Assembly (NCBI GenBank): GCA_964487445.1 | Contig: CAZAQG010000023.1 | Location: 1-31,190, forward strand | Direction: 5' to 3' | Source: BMS3Abin12 sp964487445 | GTDB lineage: Bacteria; Pseudomonadota; Gammaproteobacteria; 21-64-14 | DNA length: 31,190 nt | Part shown: piece after piece, positions 14,563 to 22,346 of the stretch | How the letters are laid out: every line of letters begins with the position of its first letter | Position numbering within the stretch: the first letter of the stretch is position 1 | Notes under the pieces: generated by a model | The model's input: the letters and a program-made list of their open reading frames with translations, nothing else | What the model was told of the DNA's origin: nothing | Database searches by the model: none | Program-made: the position numbers and the translations under genes

Positions 14563-16634
14563 CGGACAGTGATGACCTGTTGGTGGAGATCGGCACCGAA
14601 GAGTTGCCCCCGCGCGCGCTGCCGCGGCTCTCGGATGCCTTCGAGGAAGGGCTGTGCGCCGGCCTCGCGGCCGCCGGGCTGACACACGGCGACGCGCACC
14701 GCTATGCCGCACCGCGACGCCTCGCGGTATGGATCGAGTCGGTAGCCGGTTCCCAGGCGGATCGCGCCGAGACCCGGCGCGGCCCGGCGCTGGCCGCCGC
14801 GTTCGACCCCGCCGGCCGACCGACGCCGGCGGCGCAGGGGTTTGCACGCGCGTGTGGGGTGCACGTGGAGGAACTGGGCCGGCTGGAGACGGACAAGGGG
14901 ACGTGGCTGCAGTTCTCGCGAACGGTCCGCGGGCGGCGCACGGTCGATCTGCTGCCGGAGATCGTGCGTGCCGCACTCGCCGCGCTGCCCATCGCACGGC
15001 GCATGCGCTGGGGCGAGGGCCGCGTGGAGTTCGTGCGCCCGGTACATTGGGCGCTGCTGCTGTTCGGTGAGGCCTGCGTCGAGACGGAACTGCTCGGCGT
15101 GCGCACCGGCCGGCACAGTCACGGCCACCGCTTCCATCACCCGGCCCCGGTGGCGGTGCAGCACCCGGGCGACTACGCGCGGGTGCTGCGCGAGCCCGGC
15201 CGGGTGCTGGCGGATTTTGCCGTGCGCCGGGACGCGATCCGCGCCGGCGCCGATACGGCGGCCGCGGCGCTCGGCGGGCGCGTCCTGTGGGACGAGGCCC
15301 TGCTCGACGAGGTCACCGCGCTGGTGGAATGGCCGGTGCCGCTCGCGGGCGGTTTCGAACGGCGATTCCTGGAGCTGCCGCGCGAAGTGCTCATTGCGAC
15401 GCTGCAGATCCACCAACGCTATTTCGCCGTGGAAGATGCCGACGGGGCGCTGCTCCCGAACTTCGTGACCGTGAGCAACATCGAGAGCCGGGACCCGGCG
15501 CAGGTGATCGCCGGCAACGAACGGGTGACGCGCCCGCGTCTCGCGGACGCCGCCTTCTTCTGGGAGCAGGACCGTCGGCAGCCCCTCGCCGCACGGCGCG
15601 AGGGGCTGCGCGACATGGTGTTCCAGGAACGGCTCGGTTCGCTCTACGACAAGAGCGAGCGCGTGGCGCGATTGGTCACGGAGATCGCGCCGCACATCGG
15701 TTCCGACCCGGCACTCGCGGTGCGCGCCGCGCAGATCGGCCAATGCGACCTGCTGACCCGGATGGTGGGGGAATTCCCGGAGCTGCAAGGCGTGATGGGT
15801 CGTCACTACGCGCGGCTCGGCGGCGAGCCGGAGGCGGTCGCGGCGGCCATCGAGGAGCGGTACCAACCGCGCCACGCCGGCGACGCGCTTCCGCAGAGCC
15901 CGGCGGGTGCGGCGCTGGCGCTCGCCGAACGACTCGACACCCTGGTCGGGATCTTCGCCGTCGGGCTGCGACCGAGCGGCGACAAGGACCCGTTCGCGCT
16001 GCGCCGCGCGGCGATCGGCGTCCTGCGTATCCTGATCGAGGGCGGGCGCGATCTCGACCTGCAGTGGTTGCTCGATCGTGCCGGTACGGCGTACCGCGAT
16101 TTCCCGCAGGCGGCGGACGCGGTACCGGAGGTGCTCGAATTCGTCCTCGAACGCCTGCGTGCGTACTACCTGGAGCGCGGCATCGCGCCGGACGTGTTCG
16201 ATGCCGTGCTTGCGTGCCGCCCGACTCGTCCGGCGGATTTCGACCGCCGCGTGCGGGCGGTGGCGCACTTTCGCGAACTCCCCGAGGCGGCGAGCCTCAG
16301 CGCGGCCAACAAGCGACTGCGCAATATTCTGCGCCAAGCCGGCTATCGTTCCGATGCGGCCGTGGATCCGGGTCGTCTGCAGGCACCGGAGGAGCTCGCT
16401 CTGTACAAAGAGTTCGATAAATTGCGCGCCGAGGTGCGGCCGTGGATCGAGGCGGGTGAATACACGCAGGCATTGGCGGCCCTGGCCGGCCTCAAGGACC
16501 CCGTGGACCGATTCTTCGACGCGGTGATGGTCATGGCGGAGGACGAGGCGCTGCGTGCCAACCGGCTTGCGCTCCTCCACGCGATCGGCGCGCTGTTCCT
16601 GCAGATCGCGGACGTCTCGCGACTCCAGGGATGA
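14559..16634 (+). CDS. glyS: Glycine-tRNA ligase beta subunit
   Basis: A 691-residue partner of GlyQ, needed for tRNA binding and the active alpha2-beta2 enzyme. It opens with LLVEIGTEELPPRALPRLSDAF, the standard GlyS N-terminus, and contains VTVSNIESRDPAQVIAGNERV and PSGDKDPFALRRAAIGVLRI, both typical. The C-terminal anticodon-binding region ends with FFDAVMVMAEDEALRANRL. Length is the usual 690 or so. It starts inside the glyQ stop, so the subunits are translationally coupled. A MazG-like gene follows after 33 bases. Confidence 0.98.
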   Translation: MTDSDDLLVEIGTEELPPRALPRLSDAFEEGLCAGLAAAGLTHGDAHRYAAPRRLAVWIESVAGSQADRAETRRGPALAAAFDPAGRPTPAAQGFARACGVHVEELGRLETDKGTWLQFSRTVRGRRTVDLLPEIVRAALAALPIARRMRWGEGRVEFVRPVHWALLLFGEACVETELLGVRTGRHSHGHRFHHPAPVAVQHPGDYARVLREPGRVLADFAVRRDAIRAGADTAAAALGGRVLWDEALLDEVTALVEWPVPLAGGFERRFLELPREVLIATLQIHQRYFAVEDADGALLPNFVTVSNIESRDPAQVIAGNERVTRPRLADAAFFWEQDRRQPLAARREGLRDMVFQERLGSLYDKSERVARLVTEIAPHIGSDPALAVRAAQIGQCDLLTRMVGEFPELQGVMGRHYARLGGEPEAVAAAIEERYQPRHAGDALPQSPAGAALALAERLDTLVGIFAVGLRPSGDKDPFALRRAAIGVLRILIEGGRDLDLQWLLDRAGTAYRDFPQAADAVPEVLEFVLERLRAYYLERGIAPDVFDAVLACRPTRPADFDRRVRAVAHFRELPEAASLSAANKRLRNILRQAGYRSDAAVDPGRLQAPEELALYKEFDKLRAEVRPWIEAGEYTQALAALAGLKDPVDRFFDAVMVMAEDEALRANRLALLHAIGALFLQIADVSRLQG

Positions 16635-16667
16635 CGTGGAAAACAGGTGCAGGCGGAGGGTTGAACG

Positions 16668-17045
16668 GTGGGGACAGGTGAGCGAAGCGGTATGGAAGAC
16701 GCGGCGGGGACCGGCGACCGGGATTCGTACACGACGATGCTCGCGGCGGTGCAGCGATTCCATGACAAGCACCGCTTTCGGGAGACCGGGGGCGAGGAGC
16801 TGACGTACCGGATTGCGCTGATGGCCGAGGAGTTGGGCGAGATCTCCTCGTGCGTGACCAAGGGCAAGGACATGGAACACCTCGCGGAGGAGTGCGCGGA
16901 CTTGTTCATCCTGTTGCTGGGAACCGCAATCTCGGCGCAGTTCGATCTGCGCGACGCCTTCTGGACCAAGATGGAACGGCTCATGCAGCGTGAGGCGCGT
17001 ATGATCAACGGCAGGATCCGGGTCTCGGAATTCCGCGACACCTGA
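16668..17045 (+). CDS. MazG-like nucleotide pyrophosphohydrolase
   Basis: A 125-residue protein. GTG 16668 is preferred because GGAGGG lies seven bases before it; ATG 16692 is the alternative. The fold is the small all-alpha MazG/dUTPase type: LMAEELGEISSCVTKGKDMEHLAEECADLFILLLG holds the EExxE...EExxD metal-binding pattern. Such enzymes hydrolyse (d)NTPs to (d)NMP and pyrophosphate and need Mg2+. The single-domain length is like the mini-MazG proteins rather than full MazG. It sits between glyS and gmhB, a place where Pseudomonas-type loci often have gmhB directly. Substrate unknown. Confidence 0.75.
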   Translation: MGTGERSGMEDAAGTGDRDSYTTMLAAVQRFHDKHRFRETGGEELTYRIALMAEELGEISSCVTKGKDMEHLAEECADLFILLLGTAISAQFDLRDAFWTKMERLMQREARMINGRIRVSEFRDT

Positions 17046-17090
17046 GCCGATGGAGACGACGCCCCGCGGATGGACGAAGGAGGCGCGCGC

Positions 17091-17642
17091 ATGAAACTGG
17101 CGATCCTCGACCGGGACGGAGTCCTCAACGAGGATTCCGAGGACTACATCAAGGGTCCCGACGAGTGGCACCCGATCCCCGGGAGCCTGGAGGCCGTGGC
17201 TCGGCTCAACCGCGCGGGGTACCGCGTAGTGGTCGTAACCAATCAGTCGGCACTGGCCCGGGGTCTGCTCGACAACGACGGCCTGACGGCGATCCACATT
17301 CGCATGCATCGTGAACTGGCGAACGTCGGGGGCGTGGTCGAAGCAAGCTTCTTCTGCCCGCACGCCCCCGACGACGGGTGCGTCTGCCGCAAGCCCGAAC
17401 CGGGGTTGTTGTACGAGATCGCACGACGACTCGGGACCTCGCTGAAGGGCGTGCCGGTGGTGGGGGACTCGTTGCGCGATCTCCAGGCGGCCGCGGAGGC
17501 GGGGGCGACCCCCGTGCTGGTGCGCACGGGAAACGGCGCGCGCACCGCAGCAGCGGCGGGCCTGCCGGCGGGGCTTGCCGTATTCGCGGATCTTGCGTCG
17601 TTCGTCGACGCACACCTCAAGACGACGGGCGCGGAGGCGTGA
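17091..17642 (+). CDS. gmhB: D-glycero-beta-D-manno-heptose 1,7-bisphosphate 7-phosphatase
   Basis: A 183-residue HAD-family phosphatase. ATG 17091 is chosen because AAGGAGG lies just upstream. Motif I ILDRDGVLNED, motif II VVVVTNQSALARG, the zinc-binding CPHAPDDGCVCRKPEPG (cysteine/histidine set), and motif IV GDSLRDLQAA all match GmhB. It removes the C7 phosphate in the pathway to ADP-heptose for the lipopolysaccharide inner core. The TGA overlaps the GTG of plsC. Placement between glyS and plsC is conserved. Confidence 0.93.
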   Translation: MKLAILDRDGVLNEDSEDYIKGPDEWHPIPGSLEAVARLNRAGYRVVVVTNQSALARGLLDNDGLTAIHIRMHRELANVGGVVEASFFCPHAPDDGCVCRKPEPGLLYEIARRLGTSLKGVPVVGDSLRDLQAAAEAGATPVLVRTGNGARTAAAAGLPAGLAVFADLASFVDAHLKTTGAEA

Positions 17643-18406
17643 GCTCGGGCGATTCCGCGGACGGCGCACTCGTGCTGCTGCGCTCCGGCGTGTACGCAAC
17701 GGTGACCGTGGTCACCACCGTCGTCTGGTCGGTGCTGAGCCTGTTCACCTTCCCGCTCCCGGTGCACCAGCGCTATCGCATCATCACCCAATGGACGCGT
17801 TTCAACCTCTGGTGGCTTGCCGTCAGTTGCGGCCTGCGCTACGAGGTCGAGGGCCGGGAGAACATCCCGCCGGGGCCCGCGATCGTCATGTCCAAGCACC
17901 AATCGGCCTGGGAGACAATGGGCCTGCAACTCATCTTCCCGGAGCACACATGGGTCCTGAAGCGGGAGCTGCTGCGAGTCCCCTTTCTCGGCTGGGCACT
18001 GGCGATGCTCGATCCGGTGGCGATCGACCGAAAAGCCGGGCGGCGCGCAGTTGAGCAGCTCGTCGAACAGGGCCGCCGTCGCCTGCAACAGGGTCGCTGG
18101 CTGGTGATCTTCCCCGAGGGGACGCGGGTCGCCCCCGGTCGCGGGGGTCGCTACCGGATCGGCGGTGCGGTGCTCGCAAAGCGCACCGGCTACCCGATCG
18201 TACCGGTCGCCCACAACGCCGGGGACTTCTGGCCGCGCCGCAGTTTCCGCAAGCGCCCGGGGGTGATTCGCGTGGTGATCGGCCCGCCCATCGATCCGGC
18301 GGGGCTCTCCGTAGGACAGATCATCGGCCGGGTGGAGGCGTGGATCGAGGGCCGGATGCACTCCATCAGTTCCGCCTACGACGGAGCGCCGGGGGTGGAG
18401 AAGTAG
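17639..18406 (+). CDS. 1-acyl-sn-glycerol-3-phosphate acyltransferase (PlsC family)
   Basis: A 255-residue inner-membrane enzyme starting at GTG 17639, overlapping gmhB by four bases. A hydrophobic segment spans residues 10-35. The acyltransferase motif I is SKHQSAWET, with HX4E rather than HX4D; this glutamate variant is, from memory, usual in the gyrB-linked subfamily (such as the Pseudomonas gene next to gyrB). Motif III IFPEGTRVAPG and motif IV VPVAHNAGDFW are present. It transfers an acyl chain to lysophosphatidate, or a related acceptor, in phospholipid synthesis. It ends convergently with gyrB 34 bases away, with no clear terminator between. Confidence 0.9.
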   Translation: MSSGDSADGALVLLRSGVYATVTVVTTVVWSVLSLFTFPLPVHQRYRIITQWTRFNLWWLAVSCGLRYEVEGRENIPPGPAIVMSKHQSAWETMGLQLIFPEHTWVLKRELLRVPFLGWALAMLDPVAIDRKAGRRAVEQLVEQGRRRLQQGRWLVIFPEGTRVAPGRGGRYRIGGAVLAKRTGYPIVPVAHNAGDFWPRRSFRKRPGVIRVVIGPPIDPAGLSVGQIIGRVEAWIEGRMHSISSAYDGAPGVEK

Positions 18407-18440
18407 GGTGAGTAGTAGTAAAGCTATCTAAAACAACGAG

Positions 18441-20858
18441 TTACACATCCAAATTGGAGGCGTAGAGGGCGTTTCGCTCGATAAACTCGCGTCGTGGCTC
18501 GACATGATCCCCCATCAGCGTGGTGAAGATCTCGTCGGTCCCGATGACATCTTCGATCTTGACCTGGAGCAGCCGCCGGCTCTCGGAATCCATCGTGGTC
18601 TCCCAGAGCTGCGCCGGATTCATCTCTCCGAGGCCCTTGTACCGCTGGATCTGCTGCCCGCGTCGGGCCTCCGCCAGCAGCCATTCCATCGCCTGCCCGA
18701 AACTGGTTACCGCTTCGCGACGCTCGCCGCGTCCGACCCAGGCCCCCTCGCCGAGCAGACCATCGAGGTTGCGGCCAAGATCGGCCATGGCCCGATACTC
18801 CGCGGAGTCGAAGAACTCCATCGATAGAACCTGTTCGGCGGTGATGCCATGGGTACGCTTGCACACACGGATCTGCGAATGCTCCGCGTCGGCGGCAGGT
18901 TCCAGCGAAAGCTCATAGCGGACTCCCACGGTCAAACCCGCATTCAAGCGACTCTCCAGTTCCCCCAGCCAGGCGGTTATGCGGCCACGGTCCAGTACCG
19001 CCTCTTTTTCCAGGGCCGGCAGATAGATCATCGCCTCCAGGACCTTGGGGTCCTGGCGCTTGGAGAGACGATGGATGGCGGCCAGAACACCGGTGTAGGC
19101 CCTGGCCAACCCATCGAGCGCGGCACCGGCAAGCGGCGGGGCGTCGGAGACCACGTGCAGTGCGGCACCATCCAACGCCGCCTGAAGCAGATACTCGGTC
19201 AATTCGGCCTCGTCTTTGACGTAGTGTTCCTGCTTGCCTCGCTTCACCTTGAATAAGGGCGGTTGTGCAATGTAGACGTAGCCGCGCTCGATCAATTCGG
19301 GCATCTGCCGGTAGAAGAAGGTCAAAAGGAGGGTGCGAATGTGCGATCCGTCGACGTCGGCGTCCGTCATGATGATGATGCGATGATAGCGCAGCTTGTC
19401 CGGATTGAATTCTTCCTTTCCGATCCCGCACCCCAATGCAGTGATCAGGACCACCACCTCCGTGGAAGATAACATCTTGTCGAACCGCGCCTTCTCGACG
19501 TTCAAGATCTTGCCCTTCAGCGGCAGGATCGCCTGAAAGCGGCGGTCGCGGCCCTGTTTGGCGGAGCCGCCGGCGGAGTCCCCCTCCACGAGGAACAGTT
19601 CAGATTGAGCGGGGTCGCGTTCCTGGCAATCGGCCAGCTTTCCGGGGAGTCCGGCCAGATCCAGAGCCCCCTTGCGACGGGTCATGTCGCGTGCGCGCCG
19701 GGCCGCCTCGCGGGCCCGGGAGGCCTCGATGATCTTGCCGGTGATCGCCCGGGCGTCGGCGGGATTCTCGAGCAGAAACGCCCGTAGCGCCTCTGAGACC
19801 GCCGCTTCAACCACCGCGCGCACCTCCGAGGAGACGAGCTTCTCCTTGGTCTGCGAAGAAAACTTCGGGTCGGGGAGTTTCACGGACAGGACCGCGGTGA
19901 GACCTTCGCGTACATCGTCGCCGCTGATCGCCACCTTGGCCTTGCGGGTGATGCCCTCTTTCTCCATGTACTGATTAAGCGTACGTGTCAGACCCGCACG
20001 CAGACCGGCCAAGTGGGAGCCGCCGTCGCGCTGTGGAATGTTGTTGGTGAAGCAGAAAATATTCTCTTGGTAGGAATCGTTCCACTGCATCGCCACTTCG
20101 ACGCCGGTCTGGTCCCGTTCGCTGGTGAAGTAGAACACCGTCGGGTGCAAGGGGGTTTTGTTGCGGTTGAGGTGCTCGACGAACGCACGGATACCGCCCT
20201 GATACTCGAATTGGTTGACCTTGTCGGTCCGCTCGTCGATGAGTCGGATACGCACGCCGGAGTTGAGAAACGAGAGTTCCCGCAAGCGCTTGGACAAGAC
20301 GTCATAGTGAAACTCGATGTTGGAAAAGATCGAGTCCGCGGGTCGGAACCGGATCTCGGTACCGGTCTGATCGGTGTCGCCGACCGGCCGGAGGGGTGCC
20401 TGCGGAACCCCCATACGGTATTCCTGTTGCCAGATCTTGCCCTCGCGGCGAATTGTAAGCTGGAGTTGCTCGGAGAGAGCGTTGACTACGGACACGCCGA
20501 CACCATGGAGGCCGCCCGACACCTTGTAGGAGTTGCTATCGAATTTACCGCCGGCATGAAGGATGGTCATGATGACCTCCGCGGCGGAACGATGCTCTTC
20601 AAGGTGTTCGTCGACAGGGATACCCCGGCCATTGTCGACTACGGTTACGGACTCGTCACTGTGGATAATGATGCTGATTTCGGTACAGTAACCGGCCAGG
20701 GCCTCGTCGATGGAATTATCGACCACTTCGAAGACCATGTGGTGGAGCCCCGTTCCATCATCGGTATCCCCGATGTACATCCCGGGTCGTTTTCGAACAG
20801 CATCCAGACCCTTGAGGACTTTGATGTTGGTGGAATCGTAGCGGGGGCTTTCGATCAT
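18441..20858 (-). CDS. gyrB: DNA gyrase subunit B
   Basis: An 805-residue type II topoisomerase subunit providing ATPase activity for negative supercoiling. ATG 20858 is preferred (GGAA eight bases before); ATGs at 20864 and 20870 are also in frame. GHKL ATPase motifs: EVVDNSIDEALAGYC, VDNGRGIPVD, SGGLHGVGVSVVNAL. The TOPRIM domain has LVEGDSAGGSAKQGRDR and IIMTDADVDGSHIRTLL, and the C-terminus has QRYKGLGEMNPAQLWETTMD. The length includes the insert typical of gammaproteobacterial GyrB. recF, normally between dnaN and gyrB, is absent. An extended -10 promoter lies about 30 bases upstream. Confidence 0.98.
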   Translation of the reverse strand: MIESPRYDSTNIKVLKGLDAVRKRPGMYIGDTDDGTGLHHMVFEVVDNSIDEALAGYCTEISIIIHSDESVTVVDNGRGIPVDEHLEEHRSAAEVIMTILHAGGKFDSNSYKVSGGLHGVGVSVVNALSEQLQLTIRREGKIWQQEYRMGVPQAPLRPVGDTDQTGTEIRFRPADSIFSNIEFHYDVLSKRLRELSFLNSGVRIRLIDERTDKVNQFEYQGGIRAFVEHLNRNKTPLHPTVFYFTSERDQTGVEVAMQWNDSYQENIFCFTNNIPQRDGGSHLAGLRAGLTRTLNQYMEKEGITRKAKVAISGDDVREGLTAVLSVKLPDPKFSSQTKEKLVSSEVRAVVEAAVSEALRAFLLENPADARAITGKIIEASRAREAARRARDMTRRKGALDLAGLPGKLADCQERDPAQSELFLVEGDSAGGSAKQGRDRRFQAILPLKGKILNVEKARFDKMLSSTEVVVLITALGCGIGKEEFNPDKLRYHRIIIMTDADVDGSHIRTLLLTFFYRQMPELIERGYVYIAQPPLFKVKRGKQEHYVKDEAELTEYLLQAALDGAALHVVSDAPPLAGAALDGLARAYTGVLAAIHRLSKRQDPKVLEAMIYLPALEKEAVLDRGRITAWLGELESRLNAGLTVGVRYELSLEPAADAEHSQIRVCKRTHGITAEQVLSMEFFDSAEYRAMADLGRNLDGLLGEGAWVGRGERREAVTSFGQAMEWLLAEARRGQQIQRYKGLGEMNPAQLWETTMDSESRRLLQVKIEDVIGTDEIFTTLMGDHVEPRREFIERNALYASNLDV

Positions 20859-20886
20859 CGACATTTCCATGCAGCGGAACCCGGAC

Positions 20887-20895
20887 AGTATATCA
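20887..20895 (-). promoter_or_regulatory. Extended -10 promoter of gyrB
   Basis: On the minus strand TGATATACT is an extended -10 element (TGn plus TATACT, five of six). It would start transcription near 20880, leaving a leader of about 20 bases before ATG 20858. No convincing -35 is seen, which is acceptable for an extended -10. It gives gyrB its own promoter independent of dnaN. Confidence 0.55.
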
Positions 20896-20924
20896 CCAAG
20901 AGCCGCTGGCTGGATGGCAACCAA

Positions 20925-20940
20925 TGTTCCACGTGAAACC
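20925..20940. other. parS-like ParB-binding site 1
   Basis: TGTTCCACGTGAAACC differs by one base from the consensus parS TGTTTCACGTGAAACA in its first half and by one in its last base; the TGTTCCACGTGAAAC part equals the Bacillus-type parS. It lies in the dnaN-gyrB spacer where recF would normally be. ParB binds such 16-base sites near the origin to load SMC and position the chromosome origin. Confidence 0.85.
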
Positions 20941-20975
20941 TCAAGGGGTGTCGAAGGAGGGGGCTGCTGCCTACC

Positions 20976-21003
20976 ACGGAAGGTTTCACGTGGAACCTTC
21001 CGT
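20976..21003. other. parS-like ParB-binding site 2 within a 28-base palindrome
   Basis: The core GGTTTCACGTGGAACC (20982-20997) is a second parS-like sequence in the opposite orientation to site 1, centre to centre 57 bases apart. It is embedded in a larger dyad whose 10-base outer arms ACGGAAGGTT (20976-20985) and AACCTTCCGT (20994-21003) are perfect. The dyad follows the dnaN stop by 15 bases on the minus strand, so it could also fold as an RNA hairpin, but no T-run follows. Confidence 0.85.
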
Positions 21004-21018
21004 CGGGCGTGAAAGCGG

Positions 21019-22119
21019 CTACAGCCGCATCGGCATGACAACGTAACGATACGGGCTGTCGTCCTGCCCCCGAACCAGTACGCTGCTGTTTCCGTCCGTC
21101 ATCTCCAGCTCGACTCCATCCGATGAGATCGCTGCGAGGGCATCCAGAAGATAAGTGACGTTGAATCCAATCTCCAGGTCTCCGCCTCGATATTGCACCT
21201 CCAACTCCTCCTCGGCCTCCTCCTGCTCCGGATTGTGCGCCTGCATTTTGAGGATTCCGTTTGCCAGAAAGAGTCGTACACCACGAAATTTCTCATTGGA
21301 AAGGATCGAAGTACGTGTGAGTGCTTGGCGAAGGGCCTCGCGGTCCGCTTTCACAATCTTGTCCCCGCCGCGCGGAATCACACGTTGATACTCAGGGAAG
21401 CGCCCGTCGATCAGCTTCGATGTGAACCACAGATCCGGCAGACGAATCTGGATATGGTTGCTGCCGATGGCGATCTCCACCGGGGTATCGTAATCCTCCA
21501 GCATCCGAAGGAGTTCCTGGATCCCTTTTCGCGGAACGATTACCTGGAGCCGCTGCGGAACCTCTACCGAGACCGGTAGTTCCCCTAGCGCCAAGCGATG
21601 ACCGTCTGTCGCGACCGCTCGAAGCAACCCTTCCTCGACCTCCAACAGCAGGCCGTTCAAGTAATAGCGCACATCCTGCAGCGCCATTGCGAAATGGGTA
21701 CGGGTAATCAGTTCACGCAGTTCACGTTGCGGCATGACGAAACCCAATGCGTCTCGGCCGACCGCCACGCTTGGAAATCCTTCCGCAGGCAACGTAGCCA
21801 AAGTGAATCGGCTCCGACCCGAACGCACGGTGGCCCGCTCTCCGCTGACGGCGATTTGCAACTCCGCCTGCTCGGGTAACGTTCGACAGATATCCAGAAA
21901 CTTGCGCGCCGGCAGTGTGATCTCTCCAGGCTCCGCGACAGATATGTCCAAGTGTGCGACGAGCTGCACTTCGAGATCCGTCGCGGTCAACGTAATCCCG
22001 CTGTCATCTCCCTTGAGCAGCACATTCGACAAGATCGGCAAGGTCTGCCGACGCTCGACGACCCCACTGATGACTTGGAGCGGTTTCAGTAGTTGTTCGC
22101 GCTGGATAGTGAATTGCAT
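21019..22119 (-). CDS. dnaN: DNA polymerase III beta subunit (sliding clamp)
   Basis: A 366-residue ring-forming clamp that tethers DNA polymerase to DNA. ATG 22119 is chosen because the usual start MQFTIQREQLLKPLQVISGV follows and AGGGA lies upstream. Recognisable segments: RRQTLPILSNVLL, ATDLEVQL, FVMPQRELRELITRTHFAM, ATDGHRLALGE, and the C-terminus DDSPYRYVVMPMRL. Standard length and standard place after dnaA. Downstream it lacks the expected recF. Confidence 0.98.
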   Translation of the reverse strand: MQFTIQREQLLKPLQVISGVVERRQTLPILSNVLLKGDDSGITLTATDLEVQLVAHLDISVAEPGEITLPARKFLDICRTLPEQAELQIAVSGERATVRSGRSRFTLATLPAEGFPSVAVGRDALGFVMPQRELRELITRTHFAMALQDVRYYLNGLLLEVEEGLLRAVATDGHRLALGELPVSVEVPQRLQVIVPRKGIQELLRMLEDYDTPVEIAIGSNHIQIRLPDLWFTSKLIDGRFPEYQRVIPRGGDKIVKADREALRQALTRTSILSNEKFRGVRLFLANGILKMQAHNPEQEEAEEELEVQYRGGDLEIGFNVTYLLDALAAISSDGVELEMTDGNSSVLVRGQDDSPYRYVVMPMRL

Positions 22120-22203
22120 CGTGTCATCCCTAAGGAATCGGTGAATCATTAATAGTTTAGTTAAATTTTAAAGATTATAGTAATAATAGGGCACGCACCT
22201 ATC

Positions 22204-22212
22204 TGTGGATAG
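22204..22212 (-). promoter_or_regulatory. DnaA box (one mismatch)
   Basis: TGTGGATAG, complementary to CTATCCACA, differs from TTATCCACA at the first base. It sits between the two AT-rich tracts. Confidence 0.6.
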
Positions 22213-22291
22213 GCCGATTTTCTCTTTTAATTACAATTTATTACATGAACACTATCCCTGTGAACCCCCTGGGGACATTGGGTGGAGAGGT

Positions 22292-22300
22292 TGTGGATAA
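22292..22300 (-). promoter_or_regulatory. DnaA box (perfect)
   Basis: TGTGGATAA is the exact complement of TTATCCACA. It faces the perfect box at 22327-22335; the two are 35 bases apart, centre to centre, in opposite orientations. Confidence 0.8.
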
Positions 22301-22326
22301 ATCGAGTGCCTTAGAAGTGTCGGCGA

Positions 22327-22335
22327 TTATCCACA
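22327..22335 (+). promoter_or_regulatory. DnaA box (perfect)
   Basis: TTATCCACA exactly matches the DnaA consensus. It ends 11 bases before the dnaA stop codon on the opposite strand. Confidence 0.8.
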
Positions 22336-22346
22336 GGTTCTCCCCT

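Larger units (their letters stand above)
22120..22346. other. Candidate replication origin (oriC) between dnaA and dnaN
   Basis: This 227-base spacer holds a strongly AT-rich tract (about 22147-22192, with a second at 22217-22245) beside three DnaA boxes at 22204-22212, 22292-22300 and 22327-22335. The two outer boxes are perfect. AT-rich DNA next to such boxes is the usual unwinding element arrangement. The alternative rpmH-dnaA spacer has no perfect box and is more GC-rich. It also must carry the dnaN promoter and the dnaA 3' end, so some boxes may serve regulation of dnaN. Confidence 0.6.

Noticed and set aside
14496..17699. A 1067-codon open frame on the minus strand across glyQ, glyS, mazG and gmhB
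   Set aside because: It is antisense to clearly identified genes, is Arg/Ala/His-rich with no domain, and such frames are a by-product of high third-position GC.
20859..21018. A decayed recF between dnaN and gyrB
   Set aside because: Only 160 bases remain, filled by parS sites and the gyrB promoter; no RecF-like residues are seen in any frame.
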